Positions 13,139 to 24,012 of a stretch of 64,000 bases of DNA are shown here, piece by piece. A program made the position numbers and the translations under genes. Where the stretch lies: the NCBI GenBank assembly GCA_036924285.1, contig JAYKYS010000006.1:21488001-21552000 (forward strand), given 5' to 3'. The stretch's first letter is position 1; each line of letters opens with the position of its first letter. Source of the stretch: Asterella californica. Taxonomy: Eukaryota; Streptophyta; Marchantiopsida; Marchantiales; Aytoniaceae. The notes beneath the pieces are model-generated. The model saw nothing but the letters and a program-made list of their open reading frames with translations, did no database searches and was not told the DNA's origin.

Positions 13139-13184
13139 GATGTATGATGTGTGCAATGAATATTCATTGCAGACATCATACATC
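13139..13184. repeat. 46-bp near-perfect palindrome without spacer
   Basis: Two 23-base arms meet with no loop and differ at a single position. The centre reads GCAATGAATATTCATTGC. It would extrude as a cruciform or fold as a long hairpin. It lies between the SAP-like ORF and the following decayed frame. Confidence 0.85.
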
Positions 13185-13192
13185 ATTCTCCG

Positions 13193-13540
13193 ATGCATAT
13201 TGCCATGGTGGTTTTTCTTCAACGAGTCATAATGTCTGCTAAGATGCGGTTCTATACACGAGCACAAGAGAACTACACGTCTGGGACATTCAACTCAAAG
13301 ATATGCAAGTTTACCACTAAGAGGATTCACTTCCAAAAAACTCATGAGGTGCGATTTGCTGCATGCGTCATGGATTGAAATGAAAACATTGTTCGAGAGC
13401 TCATCAAGATTTATGAGCATCGGTCGCAACACACACCAGTACGACATAAGACATCCACAACTCGGGTGTTATCACCTCAGACTACAGTGTGGAAGACCGC
13501 ACTAAGAGAGAGATTGTTCGGTGCCCGTCCACCAACTTGA
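13193..13540 (+). pseudogene. Decayed basic ORF downstream of the SAP-like frame
   Basis: The frame opens at 13193, meets a TGA at 13376-13378, then stays open in the same frame to a TGA at 13538-13540. The product is basic, ending with segments such as TTVWKTALRERLFGARPPT. I do not recognise the family. Its nearness to the SAP-like ORF suggests both are pieces of the same decayed gene. Confidence 0.25.
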
Positions 13541-14699
13541 CAAGTAAGTTATTATAGGTCTTTAGTGATGAGTTATCCTCCTCTGATAGATTGTCACAAA
13601 ATATTTACTAACTATGAGATTATGTGATATGTGATCAGGTTATTGTCAAGTGACCATAGGAGTATAACGGATGCTAAGCAATGTGTTTTTCCCGTACGTC
13701 TTCAACACACCAATGTGTTCCTTCCACCCTATCCTTCCACACTACGAGTGCTACCTGAACGACAACTGCATGGAAGACTGAGTTGAGGGAGAGCACTTAC
13801 ATAACATTATAGTTTATGTTTTATGTTGGATGTAGGAGTTGTTTCAAAAACTTACATAGCAGTATAGGTTTTTGTTTGGACTTAGTTCAGATGTCCAGAT
13901 GTTTGGGGCAGCATCTAGTTGTAGAGAGTCAAGATATATTGTTGGGTCTTGTCCTCCCATTCTGCTCGGGAAATTTGACCACTCATTGTTTGTTACTCAT
14001 AAACATTTCTACTAATGATCATATGATGCGAGGCTCAAACAGACTGAATCTATGCATGTTCATTACATGCTTGTTTGCTTCTTCTAAAGATCCTTTATTT
14101 TTGGAGCGTACAGGTTGATCTGGAACAGCGAAAGGTCATTGGTCATATACGAAAGTTTTCATTTTTTGAAACTGTCTTACCATCCATGGAGGCTTTCAAA
14201 GTACGAATATCTATTGTCTACTGAAGGCTACTTTGTAGTCTGTGCTTTATCTCCATTGCGCTTCTTCGAAAGTACTGCAGAAACTCGGAACTCTTCTATA
14301 CTGTGTCATTAGCAGTCGAATATTCATAGCAGTTTTGATTTCATATCTCATTCTGCAATAAGAGAGGCTTGGACAGGAGGAAGCGAAGAGAACAAAAATA
14401 AGAGGTCAAAAAAGAAGTCTACTCATGCCACATTTCCAGAGAAACAACTCTTGAATTCTGTACACAAACTACTAGATTTTCAATAATGCTAAGGGGGTTG
14501 AACCCTTCAAGCCCCCAACTAGGCGTAGCATTTCATATGGGTTGTTACAGCAACTCCTAGACTCGCTAACCGAGATGCATCATGCATACAACTACAAAAG
14601 AAAACAAATTTGACAGAAAGAAAAACAGAAATAACTCACACACTGCTGCTCAGATTATGCTTGGAAGCCAACAAAAGCTTCGCCTAGATCGTGGAACTC
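13541..14699. other. No identifiable gene
   Basis: Two short forward ORFs (13816-14118 and 14115-14312) overlap in different frames and show no conserved motif. I leave them unannotated. Confidence 0.45.
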
Positions 14700-15047
14700 T
14701 CATTTTACTGCCTCTTTTAGCAAAGGAGGAAGTTCTTTTCGGTCCGCATATCCTACAATAAAAGCAAGTTCTCGATAAATGACAAAACGTTGCATTCTCG
14801 GAACTGTCTCGCTGTATGCTGCAGATACACAACACAGTAACTCATCCTCGATGTCAAGCTGATATGCAAAGACCTCTTCCAGCATAACAGTTTGAGCCAC
14901 AGCTGCAGCATGGTGAGAAAAATCTACCCGTAACTCAGATGCACTGACTATAAGCTGAGTGTCGCCTAGACAACCCCTCGTGACTACCCAATGCTGATGC
15001 AGCTCGTCATCTGAGAAAATTCGTCGAGTCTTTACTTTGTGCAACAT
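14700..15047 (-). CDS. Hypothetical protein, possible exon
   Basis: A 115-residue frame of mixed composition that looks coding, with an acidic stretch (YQLDIEDELLCCVSAAY) and a balanced distribution of residues. No signal peptide, membrane segment or family motif is recognised. An upstream tandem-repeat frame on the same strand (15050-15265) reads as hydrophobic repeats and is probably not coding. It could be an exon of a larger gene or a mobile-element fragment. Confidence 0.3.
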   Translation of the reverse strand: MLHKVKTRRIFSDDELHQHWVVTRGCLGDTQLIVSASELRVDFSHHAAAVAQTVMLEEVFAYQLDIEDELLCCVSAAYSETVPRMQRFVIYRELAFIVGYADRKELPPLLKEAVK

Positions 15048-15101
15048 TGCTAGTTCCCTACAAGAGCTCTAATCAAGGACTCTAAAGCTCTAAACAGAAC
15101 C

Positions 15102-15218
15102 AGCGTTGCAAACCGTAAGAAGAGAAACAGCGTTGCAAACCGTAGGAACAGTAACAGTGTTGCAAACCGAGAGAACAAAAACAGCATTGCAAACCGTAGG
15201 AACAGTAAGAATAGAAAC
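15102..15218. repeat. 27-bp minisatellite, four copies
   Basis: Four consecutive copies start at 15102, 15129, 15156 and 15183, each beginning AGCGTTGCAAACC or a one-base variant. The unit is a multiple of three, so the minus strand reads as a repeated 9-residue hydrophobic peptide (FLRFATLFL-like). Confidence 0.85.
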
Positions 15219-15539
15219 ACCGTTTCCGAAATTGGTTGCAGAAAAGCAGTAGGAAAAATGCTCACTCTAAACCTCCATCAAACGGACAATAGACTGTACC
15301 AAGATGACAACTACAAAAAAACTACATAATGACGAGTTCAGAAGATAGGAACTGATACAAGAGGTTGCAAAAAAAAGTATTCAAAAAAACCTAGTCTCGC
15401 ACTTTGAACGCTAAAACCGCTCGAGTCAAACCAATCAGACACCAAGATGATAGTATATTGATGCAAAAACAATGTCAAGAAGTCGAGCGAAAGTTCCCCG
15501 TTGCTCACTAAGATCAAGCGGACAGCTGTGGACAAAAAC

Positions 15540-15808
15540 GGAGTGACTCTCAACACCTTATGCGATGCACTACACGGTCAATCCTGGCCCCACCAAGAAA
15601 CAACATCGATGCAGCATAGAAAAGAAAGAATAGTCCACTGTATATCTCACAATGGTGATATCTCATCGTCAAGAAACGAAGGAGTGACTCCCAACACCTC
15701 GATGCACTACACGCTCAATCCTGATCCCACCAAGAAACAAAATCTATGCAACATAGAGAAAAAAAAGATAGTCCACTGTATACCCTACGCCGGTGATATC
15801 GCATCGTG
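15540..15808 (+). repeat. 141-bp tandem duplication
   Basis: Unit 1 starts at 15540 and unit 2 at 15681, both with GGAGTGACTC. Both share the CAATCCTG-x-x-CCCACCAAGAAAC block and a GATATC-x-CATCGT ending. The second unit is slightly shorter and the two have diverged by scattered substitutions and small indels. Confidence 0.8.
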
Positions 15809-16599
15809 AAAAAGTGATCAAAAAAAATTAGGCTGAGATGCACAACAAAATCAAACCCTATCGTCACAACATGGATCGCCCACCACCAATTGACAAAAAT
15901 GTAGTATACTCAGATCTGGACCTTGGCAACGAGAAAACTTTGAAACGTACACCGCTTAGCATATCCAGCACACAATGATGAAAACAGAGTAAACCTCAAC
16001 ATCCACCCTCGTTCATGATTCTACACACGAATGAATCACCGCGCAGTGCGGCTCCAAGCAATCACTAGTTCAAAGAGTCAAATGTGTGCACAAGCAGTCA
16101 AACCCTGGAGCACAAGTCGGCCGTTGGGAAGAGACTCCGGCTACAGCCCTTGTTCAATAGAAGGATTGGGAAGAATGTCATGTGGGTGCAGGGGGTTTAT
16201 ATACCCCAACTTGTGGTTTAATCAAAATCTTGTCATCGTTAACATGTTAAGATTAACATGTATGATAACATCGAACCATACAACGTATGTTACCATGAAT
16301 ATCCTGCTCCACGGCTTTGTACAGCGGGGTTTACATTTACAAATTATGCCGTGCACGCGGAGACCTTGTATTTCAAAGACACGTTCTATTTGAAAACAAT
16401 GTGTTGTGTGTTTGACGATATAACTAACATTTTTTTGTACAACACCGTTGTCTGCGACAGCGTGTGACGACCACGATGGAGCATACCCTAAACGAACAAG
16501 AAACATACGAGAATATAGATTTGCTTTCTCAACGATCGGATCAATTTGTCGATCTTACTTTTGATGTTGCTTTCGTTTGAGTTCAAGCAAACGAGGGCA

Positions 16600-17560
16600 C
16601 ATCTTTACATCTCGTTGCGGATAAGAGAGGGGACGAGACGAGACAACCACGTTCCACGAAGCGAAGGAGGGGATGGCAACTTTCATTCTCCTATGTTTTC
16701 TACCGCTCGTGCGACTTGAAGCGAACGGGGACAAGACGAGACGGGAGAAGCAAGTTTCATGAAGCAAAGGAGGGGATGGCTAGAGAAATTCAATTGAATT
16801 TGATGGGGATGGGGATGGAGATCTTGTTGCCGATCATGCCGATTTTGCTGCTTTCTATAGCTAGCTTTGTAGGTGGGCACCACAACTCGCACGCTGCTCG
16901 CATGAGAAGAAGCAAAGGAAAGGACGGAATGGGGAATTCTGCTCTCAGGCCAGTTTGCGATGCTGCTGCTTCTATCATTGGAGACCTCGTCCATGATTCA
17001 TGCGTGTTCCATGGAAGCTTCAAAAATGAGATATTTGCTGTTTGCTGCACAGTTTCTTCTCAATGTTTCTGCTCTTTTCTGTTTTTTCATGTTGTTTTTT
17101 TGTTTTTTATTCATCGCCTCAGTGCGAAGCTTCTCTCTTCTATCTTGCGAGTCAAAGAAAACAAGGACGAGATAGAACAAGGCAACCATGTTTGACGAAG
17201 TGAGGGAGAGGACGGGGATGGGGATGTTTCTTGGCCGTTTCTTATTCTGCGTGATGATTTCTTCTCATTGCTTTTCTGTTTCCCACGTTGTTCTTGAAGC
17301 AAATGTTGACGGTTTCTCTTTTGTAGGTAGCTTTGTAGACATGATTCACGCCTGTTCTAGGGAAGCTTCGAAACTGAGATCTTTGCCGCATAGTTCTTAC
17401 TCTTTTCTGTTTTCCACGTTATTTCTTGTTTTTCATCGTCTCGATGTGAAGCTTCTCTTTTCTACTGCATGACTCAATGCGAATAGACGAGACGGAACAG
17501 GACAACCAGGTTTGACGAAGAGAAGGAGAGGACAATTTCTCCTTTTAGCCGAATTCGCTT
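16600..17560 (+). repeat. Degenerate repeat block
   Basis: At least four diverged units carry a GACGAGAC/GACGAAG-x-GAAGGAG-type signature (around 16630, 16735, 17165 and 17485), interspersed with TTTTCTGTTTTCCAC-like pyrimidine-rich stretches. Overlapping ORFs on both strands in this block appear to be by-products of the biased composition. Confidence 0.5.
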
Positions 17561-17690
17561 CTTGGCGATCATGCCCATATTGCTGCATCAGAGATCACAG
17601 CGAGAATTCACACGTCTCTCCATACACATGGAAGCTTCCAAACTCATAAATTCTGATTTCCACACGCTTTTTTTCAAGTTCTTTTTTCTT

Positions 17691-18058
17691 CCTATGTTTT
17701 CTTTTCTAAATGTCTCAGCCTCAAGACTCTACAGCCATTCTGTTAGACAAACAAGAGACTGTAGAAATAGAACATATCTTGTCGCATCAAAATCTTCTTC
17801 GATTTGTTCTCGCAACCCCAGCCGGGAGTTATCTCAAATCTGAGGATTCCTAGAGAAAAGGTTCTCCTTCGATTCCTATGTTTTCTTTTCTAAATGTCTC
17901 AGCCTCAAGACTCTACAGCCATTCTGTTAGACAAACAAGAGACTGTAGAAATAGAACATATCTTGTCGCATCAAAACCTTCTTCGATTTGTTCTCGCAAC
18001 CCCAGCCGGGAGTTATCTCAAATCTGAAGATTCCTAGAGAAAAGGTTCTCCTTCGATT
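17691..18058 (+). repeat. 184-bp tandem duplication, nearly identical
   Basis: Two adjacent units (17691-17874 and 17875-18058), each starting CCTATGTTTTCTTTTCTAAA, differ by only a few substitutions, for example AATCTTCTTCG versus AACCTTCTTCG. The low divergence implies a recent duplication. It lies immediately upstream of the decayed HUH gene. Confidence 0.9.
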
Positions 18059-18169
18059 CTTTTGAAGCAGTTTGTTCTCATGAAGATGGTTTTCAATGCA
18101 AAGTAGATCGCTTCGTAGACCTCGAACTTTATCATCACATCCATTTTATCATGGAACATATCTTTCTTT

Positions 18170-19706
18170 GGGTATATCAAACTTTATAGACTTAGAGCTT
18201 ATATCTATATCAATTTTGACTTCTGCACCGTTCCACCTGAATTTTCTCATCCTAGGCTTGGACTTAGTACTCATTTGCAAATCATTTTTCACTGCCATTT
18301 CTTGCCTTCAAGCTTTCATTAGTCGCTTCCATTACATCTATTCCAAAGGAAGCTGGTTGGTTTTGCGTGACTCCAAATCTTTCATTTTTTTCTTATCCTA
18401 AATTTTTGCAGTCATCCGTTGATCCTCATCTTCTGAACCAACTGTGCATGTTGTGTACCGTGTAAACTGTATCCATTGTATTTGTCACGACGTCGAACCC
18501 TCAGTTTTTTGGTTTGGATGTAAACACTACCCTTATCCAGCTAATGTTCTTGCGACGAGCAGTCAGAGCTAAACGTGCCGTCGCTCCACAACCGGCAGCG
18601 AGTACACATAGAGTTTCAATTGTCAAACTCATGAAAATGTCACTGATCGTAAATTACACGGGAGAAGACCTAGATATGTGTTACTGGTCATCGTTGTGTC
18701 AATTTCTAGATAATGATTGTACCAGTGGTTTGCTATCTATTGAGAGAGACGAAATTTTGTTACATTTACATGTACAAGGAGTGACTTCTCTTCAAGTCAT
18801 CAGCACAATGTAAGTTTAACAATTATTGACACTTTTGGGATGGAAAGATATTGACAGACGTGGACGGGGAGGTTTGCGTCAAGCAGCTGACTAACAAAGA
18901 CCTCCATACCTTTGTTGGAAATGATTGAGTACTGTATGAAAGACAAAGGTCATCTGCATCACCAATCCGTGAAAAACATCTCGGAGGTCATGTTGGAGGA
19001 CATGCAAGATTTATTTACTTTGTTGGGTGCTGCAGATATGAAGAACCGAGTGGAGCTGAACTATACCAACATCTTCCAGCATGCCTTGCAGTTACATAAG
19101 TATCGTGATACTCATCCGTTGAGTACAACTCTTCAGACATGTTTGAGATCTATGATACGATCTGGTAAGTATACACCATCTTGCAGATGGCTTATGGCCT
19201 GTGGTATACAAAAGACACATAGTGACTCTTTGTGAAAAGCTACAATTAGACTATAAACTATAACGATGTTTTCTTTGCTCAGGCACGTGACGCTATTTCA
19301 CTGTCGAGCAACTGGATGCTGATATTTTGCAAGAGGAGGAATACATACTTGCAACTTCACCCACAGTTCATCACAGCAGTATTCCATCAAACTTCCAAGA
19401 CGTCAACGCCCTTCTAGAGTACATGCTTAGTTGCAGTGCCTTGGAAAGGAACTTGGGAGCCAGCAGAGTTTATCAAGGTAAGCTGATATATTTTTTCTAT
19501 GTCATTCTTCTCTTTTTTCTCGAACCTCTACCCCACCGGGTGACTGCTCACGACGCTTGCTGTTGCTTCTTGTAGGTACCACGTCCTCCGTCGTGCAACA
19601 AAATACCGACGAGTGCACAGCTTTGCATTTCATCCTTCAGTTTTGTCCATTGGTCCAACATCACCTCCACACATCTAATCTCACAATGTCTCTCATTTGG
19701 AAATAA
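18170..19706 (+). pseudogene. Decayed HUH endonuclease, paralogue of the 60.7-62.2 kb gene
   Basis: The frame from 18514 contains an MFLRRAVRAKRAV start, a SLIVNYTGEDLDMCYW segment (motif I position) and HLHVQG (HUH motif II). After a stop and frame changes around 18811-18930, it resumes with MIEYCMKD (motif III, catalytic Tyr with Lys three residues later). It then continues through ELNYTNIFQHALQLHKY and SGKYTPSCRWLMACGI to a TGA at 19233. Each block lines up with the minus-strand gene at 60714-61622. Further coding at 19327-19477 is followed by a clean GTAAGC...TTGTAG intron (19478-19575) and a last exon ending at 19704-19706. A diverged match to the N-terminal region of the other copy lies around 18180-18380. 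HUH nucleases nick single-stranded DNA and form a 5'-phosphotyrosine link. This copy is inactive because of its stops and frameshifts. Confidence 0.7.
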
Positions 19707-19896
19707 AAGAAATGGGCCCTCGACACTACAGCCAACCCTCCCTTCTGTACACAGAGTCTAATTGGAAAAATTCCTAAACCGGCACATAGTGATGCACTAT
19801 AAAGTCTATGAGTGATGTCAGGGACATTACTGTACATCTCCATCTCTATTGATCTCCAACCGTACGTGTGACAATTTGGACAAATAAGCTTAGAGA

Positions 19897-20532
19897 TCAG
19901 CTCTGATGGATGGACGAGATTATGGGAGGTAGAAAAAAGTGCTCGCACTCATGGTGAGAACATTTCACTCTAAAACGATGGAAGAGCTCTCTCAGCCTGG
20001 ACTGTGCCACAAAATCATATACGGAGAGTGGATCAACTTGAGCCACTATTACAATCTCATCCTCTATCTCCGCGGTCCCCATGACCGATATTGAAGACAC
20101 TTGCGAGTCAAGTACTTGACCAGCTACTATCGACAGGCTCTCTCCATCCTAAAAAATAATAATGAAAATAATTAACACAATATTCTGAACAAAATCCAGA
20201 CAAACATGCACACAAAATAGAAGATAATGTAACTGAGTCAAGAATGAATGGATGCCAAGAGTGTGTAAGACTAACGGATCAACGGCAAACTCTCCATCAT
20301 CCGCATCTACATCATCTACCTCCAGAACACCTTCCTCTGGGATTACATATGTATCTGTGGATATCACTTCAGCCTCCCTGACCATCTGATCTATTTTGAC
20401 ATCAGCGGTGGAGAAAAGAAACCGAAACACTGTAGCGTGCCCGGCTGTAGGTCCCAACAGTCTCATCAACTGAACATAACATGGAAGCAAACTCTCTGGG
20501 ACCCTCATCATACCGTAGGGAACTTTGGACAT
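19897..20532 (-). pseudogene. Two-segment hypothetical gene facing the HUH pseudogene
   Basis: The minus-strand segment 20532 to about 20240 encodes an acidic stretch (VLEVDDVDADDGEFAVDP). A T-rich tract ending in TTTTTTTAG precedes a second open segment, about 20153-19897, containing GTAEIEDEIVIVAQVDPLSVY, FHRFRVKCSHHECEHFF-like sequence and a Cys/His cluster. This looks like two exons and an intron, but the donor site that keeps frame is not clear, and an alternative frame (20402-20593) overlaps the start. It converges on the HUH relic and ends about 0.2 kb from it. The family is not recognised. It may be a partner ORF of the element or an unrelated gene fragment. Confidence 0.35.
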
Positions 20533-22020
20533 CCTCTAGATGCATGACGATCTTCGTGACGTCTAGGATGAATCCGTGGTGGCATGATAACAATAAATGC
20601 TAAGCCCGGTAGTAATCAGCCCTATCCGTCCAGAGGTCCAACTAAGTATTTGTAAGTGAACAATATAAACTCTTAGACGACCAAAATTCTACTTAGCTTA
20701 GAAGAAAAAATCAGAATTATAACCCTAATAAACACAAGGTAAAAATGAATGAAGAATGAACCTCGTTGTCGAGGAGAGTCCTTCTCAGGAAGGGCGAGCC
20801 TTATGGCTGTGATAGATCGCGAGATAGAAGTAGAGATTGTACCAAGACAAGAGCCAAGTAGGAGATCGCAATGGCTGAAGTCACCCACAGAGACTATGAC
20901 TATAGATTACTTACTACTGAAACAGATCAAGTCTCAAGTCTCATGAGACAGATCCACCTTCAGACACAACAGATAGGAGAAACCTGAACTCACGATGCTT
21001 TATTTCTCTTCCAAACACACTCAATAGTCCTCCACATATATCAATTTACAACCTATCTCTACTCAACTCCTTACGTTGATCACCGCAGATGCCAAACAGC
21101 CAATTCCCACTCAACTAGTCTTTTCTCCAGCAGATTTCTCTCCAGAACCTACAGCGGATGAAGACTTGAAACTCCAACGCCTTGTATCCCTCCCTACGAC
21201 AGCTTCAGCAATGAAATTTCTCAGAAAACCTGACCTTCTCAGTCTCAGTCCCAGTCCCTCCACTCAAATAATGCTCTCTTTCCACCAAATTCACCTCAAT
21301 TCAAGTCTGGTAGGTGAAATTCAAACCCCAAACTCTCAATCTTCTCTCTGCGTCAACCTTCCAACTGAAAACTATAAAGAATTTAATCCAGCGTCAATCA
21401 AGAGTCCCTTGCAGATTATCAAAACGATCTCCTTCAATAAAACTGCCTCCTGTCCGATCAGAAGAAATTCTGCCTCCAAACTGCTCTCAGTCCCCCAAAT
21501 ACTTGTCCGTCCCTCCGTCACGATCATCCAATTCCTCAATTCAGTTCTGTCAGAAAAAATTGATCTCCCTCAGCCTCTAAGCTTCTCCTTCCGCTTCAGC
21601 TCCCAGCTCTCTGTAAAAAAGTCTCTTCAAAAGATGTCCCCCGATCTCCAGCCGTCGCAAGTATTTAACCTAAAAGCTTAAGGGCCTAGCTAAGCTGCCC
21701 CTTGCTGTCCTTATAAGTACAGTCGCTTATCACAAGCAGGCCCCCAGCTTAAGCTGCCCCCCTACTGTCCTTACGTACAAAACTCTTCTTGCAAAACTGA
21801 CCCTCTTTTTAAATAAAATTGCACAGCTGCCTTTGTAAAGCAGACTCCTTCACTGTAAAACGTCACACTGCTTCCTTCGCCATTTCTAAACCGACTCGAT
21901 GGATAAATAACAGATTGACAAAAGTTTCCCGTGCCCTTGATGTCATCTTGATGCCACCCTGAATATACTACAAGCCATCCAATGTAGGCCGAAGCCCTAA
22001 CACTTATGAGGCTGCCCCAC

Positions 22021-22364
22021 AGGGCTTACAGCCCCTCCATATGCGCACCAGGTATCTCCCATAGTATATTCAGGATGACATGCGGAGGCTTAGGCCAGGA
22101 AGCCCACGATTAAGGGAGATACCGGTCTCCCGCCCCTAGATATGCAGGACATGGCTGCACACCCAACATAGACTCCCATCCGGGAGGTCAACAGGGCTTA
22201 CAGCCCCCCCATATGCGCACCAGGTATCTCCCATAGTATATTCAGGATGGCATGCGGAGGCTTAGACCAGGAAGCCCACGATTAAGGGAGATACCGGTCT
22301 CCCGCCCCTAGATATGCAGGACATGGCTGCACACCCAACATAGACTCCCATCCGGGAGGCCAAC
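22021..22364. repeat. 172-bp tandem duplication inside the left LTR
   Basis: Units at 22021-22192 and 22193-22364 both begin AGGGCTTACAGCCCC. The right LTR has one unit only (from about 30535), so the duplication arose after the two LTRs were made. Confidence 0.9.
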
Positions 22365-22520
22365 ATGCCGGAATAGAAACCAGAGGCCAGGAGGGATTGA
22401 TCCTAAGACCACTTCCCTCCTAGGCAGGCGCCCTATCACTGGGATGGCCTTTGGTTCCGTTTAAAACTGTTAAACTTCGTGTACATATGCTTTTGCTAAG
22501 AAATTTTCTTATAAAGTCTT

Positions 22521-22572
22521 GTATGCAGAAGTTAGCATAGAGAAACTCTTCTCTATGCTAACTTCTGCATAC
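22521..22572. repeat. 24-bp perfect inverted repeat in the left LTR only
   Basis: Arms 22521-22544 and 22549-22572 are perfect complements around a 4-base loop (ACTC). The right LTR has only the right-hand arm sequence (TTCTCTATGCTAACTTCTGC at about 30873), preceded by unrelated bases. The left arm is therefore a newer inverted copy. Confidence 0.9.
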
Positions 22573-22970
22573 AACTCCGTTTTTAATGAACAAGGAGCCA
22601 AAACTATTGTATTTGTGAACACCTACACGCTCACGCTATCAGATTCTGAGTTTGAGTCGCGAGCCAAAATCGACAGATTTCCCTCTTTCATACATTTCTC
22701 AGTCTAAAACCCGTACTAACTACTACTTAAAACACTTTCTGTCGAAACTGGAAGCACGAAGTCGCTCTCCTCGCCGAGCTCAGCATTCTGATGCTCTTCG
22801 ACCTCTTTCAAGGTGATATTTCAGTTTAAGCTAGGGGGCAGCTTGTCAAGCATGGCCCCAGCTTAGCTCCTGCCCAGCTTGATAAGCTAAGGCGCAGCTT
22901 CCCGAACAAATGCATGTTGAGTGTCTTCTGAAGTTCCGTTTCCGCACCTTTAACGTCATGCACTACGACA

Positions 22971-22990
22971 TTCACCCCCTCCAAACTTGC
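22971..22990 (-). promoter_or_regulatory. Polypurine tract of the gypsy element
   Basis: On the minus strand the bases just before the 3' LTR read GGAGGGGGTGAA. A purine-rich tract at this place primes plus-strand DNA synthesis in LTR elements. Confidence 0.8.
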
Positions 22991-23019
22991 ACATCCTCCG
23001 GTATGTGCCAACTCTTCCA

Positions 23020-24000
23020 CTAGTCTCCAAGGTTCTCTAAATTGCCGTCGTCTTCTTCAACGTCCCCTTTGTCTTCTTCGGATAGCAGATCTGCTTCGGC
23101 ATCCATCATCTGATCTGACTCCAGAAATTCACCTAGGTCAACGGATTCTCCCCTTCTTCTGAACAACTTGATACGCTTGCCAGCAACATGAAGTCTTAGA
23201 TGTGTACCATCAAGCTCCTTTAAAGAATAAGTAGCATTCTGATATACTTCTAAGACAACATACGGACCAAACCACCTCCTAGAAAATTTCCGAACTGTGG
23301 AGTGCTGATTCTCTAATGTGCTGTCATACACCAGAACCCAATCTCCAGCATGTATGGGCTTCGGCCGTAGCTTATGGGTCTTGTCAAACCTGTCTTTGTT
23401 CTTGAGACGGGCCTCTTTCAGCTTCTGTTGTGCCTCCATAAGATCCTCCTCCCTATGTTCTAGCTGTCTGATCCGAAGTGCCAGAAGTTGTACACGATCC
23501 ATTTCTTCCTCCCATGGTAAAGTAGCCCATGTAGGAAAGTCCTCTTCTGCTGGCATAATCGGCTTCTGACCCAGCATCAGTTCAGTGGGCATGTACCCAG
23601 TAGTAGTGCAATGAGTCGATCTGTCAGCCCACAGAGCAAAAGGAAGCAACCTAGACCACTGTCTATGCCTACCATCACACGCTTTTACCAGAGCTTGAAC
23701 AATCGACAGATGCCCTCTCTCACTCTTACCAATCCCTTCCGGATTCATAGCAGTAGTGAGTTTTAGTTTCACTCCGTGTTGGGCGAAGAACTCCTTCGCT
23801 TCCGTACCACGCAACTCTCCTCTGTCTGCACGCAATCTTTCTATAGATCCGTACCTACAGATAATATCTTCAAGAACAAATCTACATATCATTTCTGTGG
23901 TCTTCGTCCTCAGAGCTCGTCCTTCCACAAAATTGGAGAGGTCTTCTCGAGCCAACACCAAGTACCTCATACCCCATAACCCAGGAGGCATTGCTACCAA
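23020..24000 (-). pseudogene. Gypsy integrase core and C-terminus
   Basis: This frame carries the DDE integrase core: DRGE with catalytic Asp at residue 59 and ERGH with Glu at residue 94, 34 residues apart between them. The first Asp lies just upstream at codon 24001-24003, still in frame. A GPY-type module (RWFGPYVVLEVY) follows near residue 245, and the C-terminus is acidic. The frame starts at a TTG only because an in-frame TAA at 24013-24015 separates it from the upstream RNase H and zinc-finger frame. The integrase would insert the cDNA into the genome. The stop should prevent a full-length protein unless it is read through. Confidence 0.85.
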
Positions 24001-24012
24001 ATCAATAACCCA

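Larger units (their letters stand above)
20767..22970 (-). repeat. 3' LTR of the gypsy element (left copy)
   Basis: This 2204-bp repeat matches 29296-31293 closely, with scattered single-base differences. It is about 200 bp longer because it carries an extra 172-bp tandem copy (22193-22364) and an extra inverted segment near 22521. The ORF at 21076-21681 lies wholly inside the LTR and has no counterpart of equal length in the other LTR, so it is not annotated as a gene. Confidence 0.95.

Noticed and set aside
15050..15265. A hydrophobic 71-residue minus-strand ORF resembling a membrane protein
   Set aside because: It is only the translation of the 27-bp minisatellite.
16716..17472. Several overlapping ORFs on both strands
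   Set aside because: They arise from a degenerate repeat block, overlap in many frames and have no motif.
21076..21681. A 201-residue forward ORF, one of the longer frames
   Set aside because: It lies entirely within the gypsy LTR, antisense to the element, and the matching LTR has it broken into shorter frames. No protein motif is present.
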